From Bacillota bacterium (GTDB lineage Bacteria > Bacillota > SHA-98 > UBA4971): a stretch of 54,724 nt of DNA. Position 1 is the stretch's first letter. Each line of letters opens with the position of its first letter. The translations under genes were made by a program, and so were the position numbers. Below the pieces are notes generated by a model. The model had not been told where the DNA came from. It ran no database searches and saw nothing but the letters and a program-made list of their open reading frames with translations. Below are positions 11,026-20,086 of the stretch, piece after piece. Location: NCBI GenBank assembly GCA_029551185.1, contig JAKPFY010000043.1:1-54724 (forward strand). The letters run 5' to 3'.

Positions 11026-11802
11026 ATGGATCCCATAAAGCCCCTATTGGATCTGGGGTTTACTGAATACGAAGCAAAGACATATTTCACCCTACTAAAG
11101 GTAAATCCCGCTACCGGATACCAGATCAGTAAAGAGGCCGGTATACCTAGGTCTATGGTGTATGAAGCCCTTGGGCGTCTTTTGAACCGTGGCGCAATCC
11201 TTGCTTTGCCACAGGGGGATACTACACGGTACGCCCCTGTTCCGATCAATGCTTTGCTTGATAGTCTAAGGCATACCTATGAAGACGCGTTGGACAGAGC
11301 CCATGAAAGCCTGTCCGGATACGAGAAGCCCGCGCCTTCAGAGCAGGTATGGAATATTGAAGGAAGAGAGGCTGTACTCAGTTGCGCACGGGAACTGATT
11401 CGCAACGCAAAAGGTGAGATAGTTTTATCAGCGAGTGATGAGACATTGCTTACGCTCCTTGTGGAACTCAGGGAGGCTCATGACAGGGGAGTCGACATCC
11501 GCATTCTGGTTTGTGGAGAGGCGGAAATTGAATTCGGGCAGGTCGTCAAGCATCCTCAAGCCGAAAGCGCACTTCAGCAGATTGAAGATAACATAGTCGT
11601 AGTAGTTGACGGGGCTCATGCGCTTATCGGAGGAGTTGGAAACGATGATACTGCAGTTTGGACCGGGAATCGACACCTCATTTTTATTTCCATGCAATAT
11701 ATATGGCAGGAAATGTTTACACAGAAGGTATCAGAAAGATTGGGCAAAGACTTGCTTTGCGAATTAACCCCTGAAGAGAGAAAGGCGATATTCGGGCGTT
11801 GA
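11026..11802 (+). CDS. TrmB-family transcriptional regulator
   Basis: The protein (258 residues) starts with a winged helix of the TrmB type: LLDLGFTEYEAKTYFTLLK, then the recognition helix region PRSMVYEALGRLLNRGAI. A coiled linker (about 85-105) and a C-terminal TrmB ligand-sensing domain follow, the latter with phospholipase-D-like strands (EIVLSASDETLL, VDIRILVCGEAE). TrmB regulators were first known from archaeal sugar transport and also occur in Bacillota. I chose ATG 11026; GTG 11017 is possible and neither has a strong ribosome site. The gene lies 30 bases upstream of a P-type ATPase in the same direction, so it probably controls that pump and itself. The ligand is unknown. Confidence 0.85.
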   Translation: MDPIKPLLDLGFTEYEAKTYFTLLKVNPATGYQISKEAGIPRSMVYEALGRLLNRGAILALPQGDTTRYAPVPINALLDSLRHTYEDALDRAHESLSGYEKPAPSEQVWNIEGREAVLSCARELIRNAKGEIVLSASDETLLTLLVELREAHDRGVDIRILVCGEAEIEFGQVVKHPQAESALQQIEDNIVVVVDGAHALIGGVGNDDTAVWTGNRHLIFISMQYIWQEMFTQKVSERLGKDLLCELTPEERKAIFGR

Positions 11803-11832
11803 ACCTTATGAAGTCAGAGGAGAGAAAGGCAT

Positions 11833-14289
11833 ATGTCAGTTGAAGGTTACCAGACATATTCAGGTCAATTTGTCGGCCTGTCAGAGAGCCAGGTAGAAAC
11901 GCGTAGAAAGGAATATGGCATGAACGCTCTTCCGGCTCGGAAGCGCCCATCGCGTATTGCCATCTTCTTATCGCAGTTCACGAACCCCCTTGTTTACGTG
12001 ATCTTAGGGGCAGCTATGATATCTCTGTTGTTAAAAGAATTCAAGGATTTCTATATAATCATGGCTGTTGTGCTCTTTGACGCGATATTAGGATATATCC
12101 AGGAACGTCAGGCGGAAGAGACTTATGAGAGTCTACGGAAGCTGGTGAAGCCCACAGCAACCGTGGTAAGGGACGGACATCGAAAAGAAGTAGACGTGAC
12201 CGACCTTGTGCCCGGCGATGTGGTGATTCTAACTGCAGGCGATAGAATACCTGCTGACGGTATAGTTCTTGAAAGCGTGAGGATGGCAGCAGGCGAGGCT
12301 ATTCTCACCGGTGAGAGCGAGTCCATACGTAAGGACACTACTCCGGGGCAGAATGCTCTGTATATGGGCACGACAGTCCTCACAGGTCGAGGGATTATGC
12401 AGGTATCCCGTACAGGCAAGGATACTGAGCTGGGCAAGATAGCTACCAGTCTCTCCGAGACTGAGGATGAAGCTACTCCACTCCAGCTTAGGCTTGCTGA
12501 CTTCAGTCATACGCTTACGCGTCTTGTAATTGTTATTACAGCTGTTTTGTTTTTCATAGGTCTTGCAGGAGGCAGGCCTTTCCTGGAGATGGCTCGTGTA
12601 GCAGTTATACTTGCGATAGCTGCAATTCCTGAGGGGCTTCTGATTGCGGTAACTGTCATCTTAGTCATAGGAATGCGAAAGATCTTGAAACGCCAAGGAC
12701 TCGTTAAACGATTGTTGGCTGTAGAGACATTAGGCTCAGTGACGACCATTTGCACAGACAAAACCGGCACATTAACGTACGGAGTAATGACAGTCTCAAA
12801 GGCAGACTTTGCCATGCACGACAGGGGTATCGAGGCCTTAGTATTGTGTAATAACCTGGAGGATTCTCTTGAGGTGGCACTTTGGGACTATGCGAAAGCA
12901 AGTGGAATCGAGGATCCGGAAGAATTTCAGAAGTCGTCAAAACGCATCGAAGAAGAGCCGTTCTCCAGCGAGATAAGATATATGCGTACAGTCAATGTTG
13001 TGCGTGGGAGCGAAGTAGCATATGTCAAGGGAGCTCCTGAAGTTGTAATTGCCATGTGTGGTCTTTCCGACGATGAGAAGGCAAAGATTCAAAAGACAGT
13101 TGAAGCATGGGCAGACGATGGTTTGAAGGTTCTGGGGATAGCAGTGAAAGAAGGCGGGGACTTCCAAGATCAATGCGGATACTCCTGGGCAGGGCTTGTC
13201 GGGATAGAGGATCCTATCCGTGATGAAGTGATAACATCTATCCGTTCATGTCAAGAAGCCGGCATAAAGGTGAAGATCATTACCGGCGATTACGAAAGGA
13301 CTGCTGTGAGCATAGCGAGGAGGCTGGGCCTTGCTGTTCCGTCAGAAGGAATCATTAATGGGGAAACCTTAAATGGCATAACTGATGAGGAACTTGCTGT
13401 TCGCGCAAAGGAAGCTACAGTTTTCGCACGGATATCACCGCATCAGAAACTTAGGATAGTGTCTGCGCTTCAAGCCTCAGGTGAAATAGTGGCTATGATC
13501 GGGGACGGGGTAAATGACGCGCCTGCCTTGAAGAAATCTAATATAGGTGTAGCAGTCGGCAACGCAACTGACGTAGCTAAGGAAGCATCTGATCTCATAT
13601 TACTTGACAGCAACTTCAAAACTATAGTAGCTGCGGTGGAAGAGGGTAGAGTGGTTTTTGACAACATAAGGAAAGTAGTCTCTTATACGCTTTCAAACTC
13701 ATTCGCAGAGATACTTCTGATATTCGGCGCTATGATCCTAAAGTGGCCTGCGCCTCTTACAGTGGCGCAGATTCTTTGGATACATCTTATTTGCGATGGT
13801 CCTGTAGACATGGTCCTCGGGTTTGAGCCTGCCGAAAACGGGATAATGAAAGAGAAGCCCAAACCTGTGTCTGAACCGATCTTGGGCAGGTTAGGCATCG
13901 GGCTCATCGCCGCAATCAGTATCACCGCTGCTTTGGCTTGTCTTGGAATGTTCGGCCATTATCTTTTCATACATGAGGATATCATTGTTGCAAGGAGTCT
14001 GTGTTTTGAGACTTTAGCCGTTATATCACTGGTGTACGTATTTGCTTATCGCAGTATGCGAAAGAGCATTTTCCATACCGGCCATTTGTTGAGTAACAAG
14101 CCTCTTCTGGTCTCTGTGGCAATAGGTTTTGTGTTTGCCATCGGGGCAATTCAAGTGCCTGCCTTAAGGCAAGCCTTAGGTCTTGTGACCCTGTCCACCC
14201 CGGAGTGGGGTATGGTATTTGCAGTCGCTTTTGCTCTCTTGATTATCGTAGAAGTCGGGAAACTACTTGCAATTAGCCGTAATCAGTAG
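11833..14289 (+). CDS. P2-type cation-transporting ATPase
   Basis: This membrane pump of 818 residues has the full P-type ATPase set: N-terminal cation-ATPase domain, actuator motif LTGES, M4 motif IPEGL, phosphorylation motif CTDKTGTLT (the Asp takes phosphate), nucleotide site KGAPE, hinge GDGVNDAPALKKSNIGVAVG, and six C-terminal helices. The layout matches the calcium-pump (P2) group. The M6 segment reads LWIHLICDG where classical calcium pumps have LWVNLVTDG, so the ligand Asn is His and Thr is Cys, while the Asp is kept. In M5 the acidic residue is present (SNSFAEIL). The transported ion is therefore uncertain. The ribosome site is AGGAGAG. It is co-transcribed with the TrmB-type regulator. 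Confidence 0.93.
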   Translation: MSVEGYQTYSGQFVGLSESQVETRRKEYGMNALPARKRPSRIAIFLSQFTNPLVYVILGAAMISLLLKEFKDFYIIMAVVLFDAILGYIQERQAEETYESLRKLVKPTATVVRDGHRKEVDVTDLVPGDVVILTAGDRIPADGIVLESVRMAAGEAILTGESESIRKDTTPGQNALYMGTTVLTGRGIMQVSRTGKDTELGKIATSLSETEDEATPLQLRLADFSHTLTRLVIVITAVLFFIGLAGGRPFLEMARVAVILAIAAIPEGLLIAVTVILVIGMRKILKRQGLVKRLLAVETLGSVTTICTDKTGTLTYGVMTVSKADFAMHDRGIEALVLCNNLEDSLEVALWDYAKASGIEDPEEFQKSSKRIEEEPFSSEIRYMRTVNVVRGSEVAYVKGAPEVVIAMCGLSDDEKAKIQKTVEAWADDGLKVLGIAVKEGGDFQDQCGYSWAGLVGIEDPIRDEVITSIRSCQEAGIKVKIITGDYERTAVSIARRLGLAVPSEGIINGETLNGITDEELAVRAKEATVFARISPHQKLRIVSALQASGEIVAMIGDGVNDAPALKKSNIGVAVGNATDVAKEASDLILLDSNFKTIVAAVEEGRVVFDNIRKVVSYTLSNSFAEILLIFGAMILKWPAPLTVAQILWIHLICDGPVDMVLGFEPAENGIMKEKPKPVSEPILGRLGIGLIAAISITAALACLGMFGHYLFIHEDIIVARSLCFETLAVISLVYVFAYRSMRKSIFHTGHLLSNKPLLVSVAIGFVFAIGAIQVPALRQALGLVTLSTPEWGMVFAVAFALLIIVEVGKLLAISRNQ

Positions 14290-14331
14290 ACGAAGAAATT
14301 AAGGATCCAAAACAAGACGGAAAGGTAAGGC

Positions 14332-14360
14332 TTGGTAAATCCTCTCAGTTAAGGTATCAT
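14332..14360 (+). promoter_or_regulatory. Sigma-A promoter for diguanylate cyclase
   Basis: TTGGTA (14332-14337), a 17-base spacer, then TATCAT (14355-14360). It lies 43 bases after the ATPase stop and 92 bases before the chosen GTG start of the membrane GGDEF gene. Confidence 0.5.
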
Positions 14361-14452
14361 ATAGATGACAGCCTTTCTTGTACGCTAATTGCAGTTTATT
14401 AGTAGTAGTGGAATTAGTCGGGCAAGAGAGTGTTTACCTGGAGGCTGAACCA

Positions 14453-15634
14453 GTGAGTGGTCGACGATCCCTTAGAGCCTATGAGTGGGTGACCGGTTTT
14501 TTGGGTCTGGCAATTGTCATTCAGGCGATAGTGGCCGAAGGATTGAGGGGCGACCGGCTCCTTATGGGATTCTGGGCTTTGTCTCATCTTTTTTTCTTGG
14601 ACAAGACCGTTTTTCTAGCCCCTGATGTAGCCTTTATGCCGGGTTTCCCCATTGTAATCGCGGCTCTTTGGACAACAGGCCCTCCGGGGACTGCATGGCT
14701 TATCCTGACCTCACTGATATGGCAGGGCATACGAAACCGGGACCGAATCTCCAGGGTCGCATTTAACTCAGGGAGTATAGCTATATCGATAGCTGTCGCT
14801 GACAGTGTAGCATCTGCAATTTTCCGGGGGATTACAAAGCCTCTGAATCCGCTGTCCATTGGCGGCCTTGTTTATGGACTTATCTTGATTCTTACGTATC
14901 ATTTAATTCTGACCGGCGCTTGTACCTTACTTTTATACATTGAAGATCCCAAGCTTCCGTTTATTTCAAGATTAATCCGCTCTTTTAAGAAGAGTCTCAC
15001 ATGGATTATGCCAAGCTACTACTTTTTTTCCATGCTTTTGATCTACCTTGCCGAAACAGGCGGGATCATTGCCTCCGTATTTTTCTTTTCCGCTATTTAT
15101 GCTCTATGGCGACAGTTCTACTTCTCGCAAGCATATAAGCAAGAATCAGTTCGAGCTGCCACTGATTCACTTACCGGTCTTGCCAACAGGGAGGGATTCA
15201 GGCGGTATCTCGATAGCACACTGAGTGAAGCCAAGCTTCCTGTAGCTGTCTTGTTTGTTGATATTGACGACTTTAAAAGCGTCAATGACGAGTTTGGTCA
15301 TGAATTCGGCGACAGTATTCTTTGCACTGTGGCTTCTCTCCTAAAAAAGCTTGTGCGCGAAGACGACCTTGTTGTCAGGTGGGGCGGTGAGGAATTCGTT
15401 GTGTTTTTGTGGAATACCTCTATTGAACAGGCTCTTGCCATTGCTGAGAGGATTTGCGGAGCAGCGCGGCATTGCGAGTTGCCTCTTGGGGCCCAAATTA
15501 CTGTCAGTATCGGATGTTCAGGAACTGACGACATTAACGAGGTGCCCGGGCTTGTCGCTGCAGCTGATAATGCCTTATATCATGCTAAACATCGAGGGAA
15601 AGACAGGGTGTACGTAGCAGCGACTTCCAAGTGA
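14453..15634 (+). CDS. Membrane diguanylate cyclase (multi-TM + GGDEF)
   Basis: The protein (393 residues) has a hydrophobic N-terminal half with about six or seven membrane helices (roughly 10-220) and a C-terminal GGDEF domain that should make c-di-GMP. The active-site motif is GGEEF (311-315), an accepted active form. Five residues upstream lies REDD (302-305), the RxxD inhibitory site for product feedback. The substrate-site DIDDFKSVNDEFGH and closing DNALYHAKHRGKDR motifs are intact. The membrane part is probably a sensor; I do not recognise its family. I chose GTG 14453, with GGAGG 8 bases upstream; the open frame back to 14378 lacks a ribosome site. A strong terminator follows. Confidence 0.9.
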   Translation: MSGRRSLRAYEWVTGFLGLAIVIQAIVAEGLRGDRLLMGFWALSHLFFLDKTVFLAPDVAFMPGFPIVIAALWTTGPPGTAWLILTSLIWQGIRNRDRISRVAFNSGSIAISIAVADSVASAIFRGITKPLNPLSIGGLVYGLILILTYHLILTGACTLLLYIEDPKLPFISRLIRSFKKSLTWIMPSYYFFSMLLIYLAETGGIIASVFFFSAIYALWRQFYFSQAYKQESVRAATDSLTGLANREGFRRYLDSTLSEAKLPVAVLFVDIDDFKSVNDEFGHEFGDSILCTVASLLKKLVREDDLVVRWGGEEFVVFLWNTSIEQALAIAERICGAARHCELPLGAQITVSIGCSGTDDINEVPGLVAAADNALYHAKHRGKDRVYVAATSK

Positions 15635-15680
15635 GAGTTTCATCCGATTGATGCCGGACGGGAGCGACACGTAACAAACA

Positions 15681-15720
15681 CGCGGCGGGGATCCGGCGTC
15701 CCCGCCGCGCTTTGCTTTCT
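15681..15720 (+). terminator. Strong intrinsic terminator
   Basis: A perfect 11-bp GC-rich stem (15681-15691 with 15699-15709, arms CGCGGCGGGGA and complement), a 7-base loop, then CTTTGCTTTCTT. It ends the diguanylate cyclase transcript and lies in the gap before the convergent glgP gene. Confidence 0.85.
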
Positions 15721-15820
15721 TAAAGCGCTAAGTCATCTTACATTGATTTCACTTTATGCAACCGGATGCAATCACACAGACTGCATAGAACCATATGGAC
15801 CTGCTGAGAGATACCTTAAC

Positions 15821-17494
15821 TTACATAGGCCTGCCTTCCAAATTGTTGGTGATAACAGCTACCTGCTTAGAAGCTAAGGTAGGAATATACAACCTACTGT
15901 AGTAGTCCTCGACCATTCTGTCTGATGAGAACTCCTCCACTGTGCTGGATATGCTTTCTCTCATCATTTGGACCCATTTCGTCCTGTTGTCATAGTAAGT
16001 GGGCAACACCTCGGAAAACAGTGTCTGGTACAGGGCGTCAAGGTCATGAGAGTCTTGATTGGGTCCCTCATACCCGTTGCCGAATTGCCATCCGTTTACT
16101 CCGTGGTTGCACGCTTCAGGCCACCAGCCATCTAAAGTGCTTAGGTTCAGGACTCCGTTCATGGCAGCCTTCATGCCGGATGTTCCACTTGCTTCATTGG
16201 GACGACGTGGGTTATTCAGCCATACATCACAACCACGGGTAAGGATACGGCCTACTTCCATATCGTAGTTAGGCACAAAGACTACGCTCTTTGGATACTG
16301 TCTCATCATCTCTACGAGGTTTGCTACAATATCCTTGCCGGCATCATCCAATGGATGAGCTTTCCCTGAGAAAACCAGTTGAATCTCTCCGGATCTGAGG
16401 TATGGCTCAATAACATCCAAATTACGGAATATCAAGTCGCTGCGTTTATACGGTGCAGCTCTCCTTGCAAATCCTATGAGGATCTTGTTAGAATCCAAGG
16501 TTACGCCACATCTTGCATGGATTTCAGAGAGCAAGTGCGATTTTGCTTTCATATGAGCGTCCCAAAGATTCCCTGAACTCTCATAGGCTCGCCTGAGGGT
16601 CTGATCTCGCCATGTGCCGGGATGGACGCCATTTGTAATACTTATGATCGGCGCCTTGCCTGACACGTCCTGCCACATTTTGTTGGAAGTCGCTCCGTGA
16701 AGCTTCGCGACAGCACTGGCAATGCGAGATAGACGAAGTCCCGCTACTGTCATATTAAACGGTTCTCCGCCGATTTTCACCATTTGACCCCGGGAAAGGC
16801 TGTTGTATGCTCCCATATACTTCAAAATGTTATGGTTGTGAACCTCGTTGCCTTCTTTAACCGGTGTATGCGTAGTAAAGACCACTTCATGCCTGGTTAA
16901 GGCCATTGCTTCATCAAAGCTGAGTCCCATCCGGTCCATTTTTTCTCTAATCAGTTCGGTGCCTGCAAAAACGGCGTGACCTTCATTAAAGTGGTATACG
17001 TCCACATCTATGCCGAGGGCACGCAAAGCTCTGACTCCGCCTACTCCCAGCACAATTTCCTGTGCAATGCGATCTTCTCCGAATCCGCCGTACAACTGCC
17101 CTGTAATCCACTTGTCCTCATTTTCAGGAAGATTGGTGTCCAGAAGGTATAACGGCGCATTCTTATACTTGTCAACCATCCAGATCTTGCACTTGACGTT
17201 TCGCCCTCGTATCTTCACACTTACCGTCTTTTCAGTATCTTTGAGGAAGTCATAGGAATAACATGGATAGGCATCAAACGGTCTGCCGTCCGATCCTATC
17301 ATCTGTTGAGTGTACCCCTGTCGCCAGAGGATACCGATTCCGACTACAGGGAGTCCCAGATCACATGCGGATTTCAAATAGTCACCTGCAAGGATTCCGA
17401 GACCGCCTGCATAGGTTTTCAACTCTTCATGCAGCCCATATTCCATACAGAAGTATGCCACTCTCGGTGGTTGCGTGGCACTCGTAGTGTACAT
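15821..17494 (-). CDS. glgP: Alpha-glucan (glycogen) phosphorylase
   Basis: This GT35 phosphorylase splits alpha-1,4-glucans with phosphate to glucose-1-phosphate. Length is 557 residues, the short form without the long N-terminal extension of classical GlgP. Visible family features are the N-terminal VAYFCMEYGLHEELKTYAGGLGILAGD block, FNEGHAVFAGTEL, the phosphate-site region GFARRAAPYKRSDLI, and the pyridoxal-phosphate lysine in EASGTSGMKAAMNG. I chose ATG 17494, because GAGGAGGGG lies just upstream; GTG 17509 overlaps that site. It has its own promoter (TTGCCC-17-TATAAT) and runs divergently from the GTPase gene. It likely degrades the glycogen made by glgA at 21736. Confidence 0.93.
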   Translation of the reverse strand: MYTTSATQPPRVAYFCMEYGLHEELKTYAGGLGILAGDYLKSACDLGLPVVGIGILWRQGYTQQMIGSDGRPFDAYPCYSYDFLKDTEKTVSVKIRGRNVKCKIWMVDKYKNAPLYLLDTNLPENEDKWITGQLYGGFGEDRIAQEIVLGVGGVRALRALGIDVDVYHFNEGHAVFAGTELIREKMDRMGLSFDEAMALTRHEVVFTTHTPVKEGNEVHNHNILKYMGAYNSLSRGQMVKIGGEPFNMTVAGLRLSRIASAVAKLHGATSNKMWQDVSGKAPIISITNGVHPGTWRDQTLRRAYESSGNLWDAHMKAKSHLLSEIHARCGVTLDSNKILIGFARRAAPYKRSDLIFRNLDVIEPYLRSGEIQLVFSGKAHPLDDAGKDIVANLVEMMRQYPKSVVFVPNYDMEVGRILTRGCDVWLNNPRRPNEASGTSGMKAAMNGVLNLSTLDGWWPEACNHGVNGWQFGNGYEGPNQDSHDLDALYQTLFSEVLPTYYDNRTKWVQMMRESISSTVEEFSSDRMVEDYYSRLYIPTLASKQVAVITNNLEGRPM

Positions 17495-17540
17495 GGCTCC
17501 CCTCCTCACGCGGCAATTCTATAACGTTTTCACCTGCGCA

Positions 17541-17569
17541 ATTATATCGTAATCTGACAATTTGGGCAA
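17541..17569 (-). promoter_or_regulatory. Sigma-A promoter for glgP
   Basis: Read on the minus strand, TTGCCC (17569-17564), a 17-base spacer and a perfect TATAAT (17546-17541). It lies 46 bases upstream of the glgP start codon. Confidence 0.65.
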
Positions 17570-17729
17570 GCGCCTGAATTTAACTTAGGCAAAGTTGGAT
17601 TTACTGGATATTATTCGGCTGTGTTTTCCGCTGTGCAGGAATTTGCGATATCATGCTACAATTAATAATAAGAAGAAAAGTCATCCGAAATTCCGAATAT
17701 CAATAACTCATATGAGGATGAGTGACTTT

Positions 17730-18707
17730 ATGCCTGCCAACCTCACACTGGAGTATCTTGAAGCTGAGGAAGTCTTTAGGAATGCAAAGACTGCCAACGA
17801 GAAAATCGCGGCGCTTGAGGATATGCTTGCCGCGATTCCGAAGCATAAAGGTACGGAGAAACTACAAGCTGACATAAAGCGCCGTCTGGCAAGACTGCGG
17901 GATGAAAGCGAGAAAAGAACCAAAGCAGGTCGGCGAGATCCGTTTCTTGTGGAAAAACATGGCGCAGGTCAGGTGGCTCTTGTAGGCTTCCCTAATGTAG
18001 GGAAATCTGCTTTAGTTGACGTTTTCACCAGAGCAAAGGTTGAAGTAGCGCCATATCCGTTCGCTACTTCGCTTCCTGTGGCCGGTATGATGGAATATGA
18101 AGACATATTGATTCAGCTGGTAGATCTGCCACCTATTACCGAGGGAGAATTTGTGCCGGGACTTGCAGGCGCGATAAGAAATGCGGATGCCCTTCTAATC
18201 ACAATTGACGCATCAAGTGACGATTGTCTTGATCAACTGGACGGAACTTGCAGCCAACTGAGGGAGAAAAAGATTCTGAGGGACGACTCAATGGAAGGAT
18301 TACACCATCATACCCGGGACAGTTGTCTTATTGTCGCGACGAAAATGGACATTGAAGGCGCAAAGGATAACTTTGAGCTTATTACAGAATACGTTCCTTC
18401 CGGATTTCGCCTTGTCGGTGTGTCAGTTACAATGGGAGAGACCCTTGAGCATTTGAGGCGGTCGATTTTTGATCTTCTGGGTGTTATGCGGATTTACAGT
18501 AAAAAACCAGGACACGATCCCGACATGAGCCAACCGTTTGTGCTCAAGATGGGAAGCGCAGTCATTGATATGGCAGAAGCTGTCCACCGTGACTTCCCGT
18601 CCAGGCTGAAAAGTGCTCGTGTGTGGGGATCTGCGAGATTTCCCGGTCAGGCTGTGCCCAGGGATTACGTTTTGGAAGATAAGGATATTGTGGAGCTCCG
18701 TGTATAA
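17730..18707 (+). CDS. DRG/Obg-type GTPase with C-terminal TGS domain
   Basis: This GTP-binding protein of 325 residues belongs to the OBG-HflX-like superfamily and is closest in layout to DRG proteins: MPANLTLEYLEAEEVFRNAKT at the start, a helical pair to about 75, the G domain with Walker A GFPNVGKS, switch-region DLPPI in place of DxPG, the NKxD equivalent TKMD, and a C-terminal TGS-like domain ending PRDYVLEDKDIVELRV. Bacterial DRG-like proteins are poorly characterised; ribosome or RNA contact is the family expectation. I chose ATG 17730 by homology; upstream ATGs at 17712 and 17718 are possible. Its stop is 19 bases before the beta-lactamase-fold gene, so the two are probably co-transcribed. 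Confidence 0.85.
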   Translation: MPANLTLEYLEAEEVFRNAKTANEKIAALEDMLAAIPKHKGTEKLQADIKRRLARLRDESEKRTKAGRRDPFLVEKHGAGQVALVGFPNVGKSALVDVFTRAKVEVAPYPFATSLPVAGMMEYEDILIQLVDLPPITEGEFVPGLAGAIRNADALLITIDASSDDCLDQLDGTCSQLREKKILRDDSMEGLHHHTRDSCLIVATKMDIEGAKDNFELITEYVPSGFRLVGVSVTMGETLEHLRRSIFDLLGVMRIYSKKPGHDPDMSQPFVLKMGSAVIDMAEAVHRDFPSRLKSARVWGSARFPGQAVPRDYVLEDKDIVELRV

Positions 18708-18726
18708 GGAAGGGGTGACCCTGTCC

Positions 18727-19542
18727 ATGAGTATTCATGACGCAATCCTTGAGCTTGCATCATCTGCAGGAGGGGTATTTGGTATTGCAGCAAAAAACCT
18801 CTCAACAGGCAGAAAAATTCTCTTAAATGCGGATCATGAATTTCAGGCTGCCAGCATTATCAAAATTCCGATAATGGTGGAAGGGTTCAAACAAGCGGAA
18901 GAAGGCCGGATTCGCCTTCAGGCTAAGGTGAAGTTAGCGGATACGGATAAAGTGGATGGCGCAGGCATTCTTAAGGTGATGTCTCAGGGGATCAAGATAC
19001 CGATCATTGACCTAATCCGTCTTATGATAGTGATAAGTGACAATACAGCGTCAAACCTCCTCATTGATCTTTTGGGAATGGAGCAAGTAAACCGCACTAT
19101 GCATGAACTTGGATTCAACGGGATTATACTTCGGCGCAAGTTCATGACCTTGCCTCAGAAAGCTAAGGCTGCTAATTCCGTGACCCCACAGGATATTACC
19201 GGTCTCCTTGAGAAAATCGCCAAGGGGGAGGTGGTCTCACGCCGGGCGTGTGAAGAGATGGTCAAAATCATGAAGGAGCAGCAATATAATGACCTTATTC
19301 CAGCCCTTATCCGGGAGTCGGACGACAAGGAAGAGAGCCTGGTAGGCCAGATGCAAAAGGTTGAAATCGCCCACAAAACAGGCTCTGTATCAGGAGTACG
19401 GCATGACGCCGCTATTGTCTATACTTGGTCGACAAATTATGTTGTCACGATTCTTACGTCAGATCTCCCTTTTATTCACCGCGGGGAAGATGTCATCCGC
19501 AAGATTTCTCTGGAGATTCACCGGTATTTTACAGAGAATTGA
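18727..19542 (+). CDS. Beta-lactamase-fold serine hydrolase without signal peptide
   Basis: This 271-residue protein has the class A beta-lactamase/penicillin-binding fold. The catalytic SxxK is SIIK (43-46), SDN is at 104-106 (VISDNTASN), and KTG is at about 217-219 (HKTGSVSG). The omega-loop Glu that deacylates the enzyme in true lactamases is not obvious: the segment reads FMTLPQKAKAANSVTPQD. There is no signal peptide; the start is set by GGGGTGA 8 bases before ATG 18727, and the upstream extension into the GTPase gene is not hydrophobic. It may therefore be a cytoplasmic serine hydrolase and not a resistance enzyme. The fold assignment is firm; the substrate is unknown. Confidence 0.85.
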   Translation: MSIHDAILELASSAGGVFGIAAKNLSTGRKILLNADHEFQAASIIKIPIMVEGFKQAEEGRIRLQAKVKLADTDKVDGAGILKVMSQGIKIPIIDLIRLMIVISDNTASNLLIDLLGMEQVNRTMHELGFNGIILRRKFMTLPQKAKAANSVTPQDITGLLEKIAKGEVVSRRACEEMVKIMKEQQYNDLIPALIRESDDKEESLVGQMQKVEIAHKTGSVSGVRHDAAIVYTWSTNYVVTILTSDLPFIHRGEDVIRKISLEIHRYFTEN

Positions 19543-19592
19543 GGCTTATGCCGGGCCGGTTTCCGGCTGCTTCGTGACAAACAGACGATTCA

Positions 19593-19862
19593 TTACCGGT
19601 CATACTGCTCAGGCTGGTGCGGCTGAGGCATTTCTCCTTGCTGCATAGCCTGCTGGTATACTTTGTACTGTGGTTCTTCCGATTCTACATAATTAACCCG
19701 CGATTTCAGCGGGTTTATTATTTGATTCTGTAATGTTTCCGAAAGCTGCGCATATAGTTTCTGAGCGGTCTGGTCCTGGGTATCCAGGCAGAAAGTCTTA
19801 AGATCCGCTGCTGCACCTTCAAGTTGTGCCAGACATTGGTGCAGTTTTTGGCCTACTGTCAT
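19593..19862 (-). CDS. DUF1657 small protein
   Basis: This 89-residue protein matches DUF1657 in length and pattern: MTVGQKLHQCLAQLEGAAADLKTF, then SRVNYVESEEPQYKVYQQA. In Bacillota this family is often encoded beside spoVA and yhcN-type spore genes; its function is unknown. It looks like a soluble helical hairpin with a Gln/Pro-rich tail. The start is ATG 19862 behind GGGGTGA. Here it stands alone, convergent with the beta-lactamase-fold gene (50 bases between stops). Two hairpins lie upstream of it (19919-19991). Confidence 0.8.
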   Translation of the reverse strand: MTVGQKLHQCLAQLEGAAADLKTFCLDTQDQTAQKLYAQLSETLQNQIINPLKSRVNYVESEEPQYKVYQQAMQQGEMPQPHQPEQYDR

Positions 19863-19918
19863 TGCTTGCTCACCCCATATCATCTGTTATCCGTCATCTG
19901 TTGATGTCCATTTGCAGG

Positions 19919-19991
19919 CTGTAACAACGCGTGTTGTTGCAGAAAGATGACGCCTGCTTCAGCCTGCCTGTGTTATAGGATGACACAGGCA
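19919..19991. repeat. Two hairpins in the DUF1657 / DUF2148 divergent region
   Basis: The first is a 10-bp stem (19919-19928 with 19933-19942, CTGTAACAAC against GTTGTTGCAG, one G-U pair) with a 4-base GCGT loop. The second is a 9-bp perfect stem (19965-19973 with 19983-19991, TGCCTGTGT and complement) with a 9-base loop. Both lie between divergent start codons (19862 minus, 20087 plus), so they are more likely leader or operator elements than terminators. No protein-coding frame covers them. Confidence 0.5.
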
Positions 19992-20086
19992 AATAGTTTT
20001 CATTCGGATGTTTCCCAAGAGATCGATAAGCAAGGCAAGGAATTCATAGCTTCACGTGGAATATTCTTGCTGTGAGGTGGTTTTTT

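Noticed and set aside
12123-12815. Long minus-strand frames inside the P-type ATPase gene
   Set aside because: Antisense shadows of a fully motif-supported ATPase; low-complexity Ser/Thr-rich translations.
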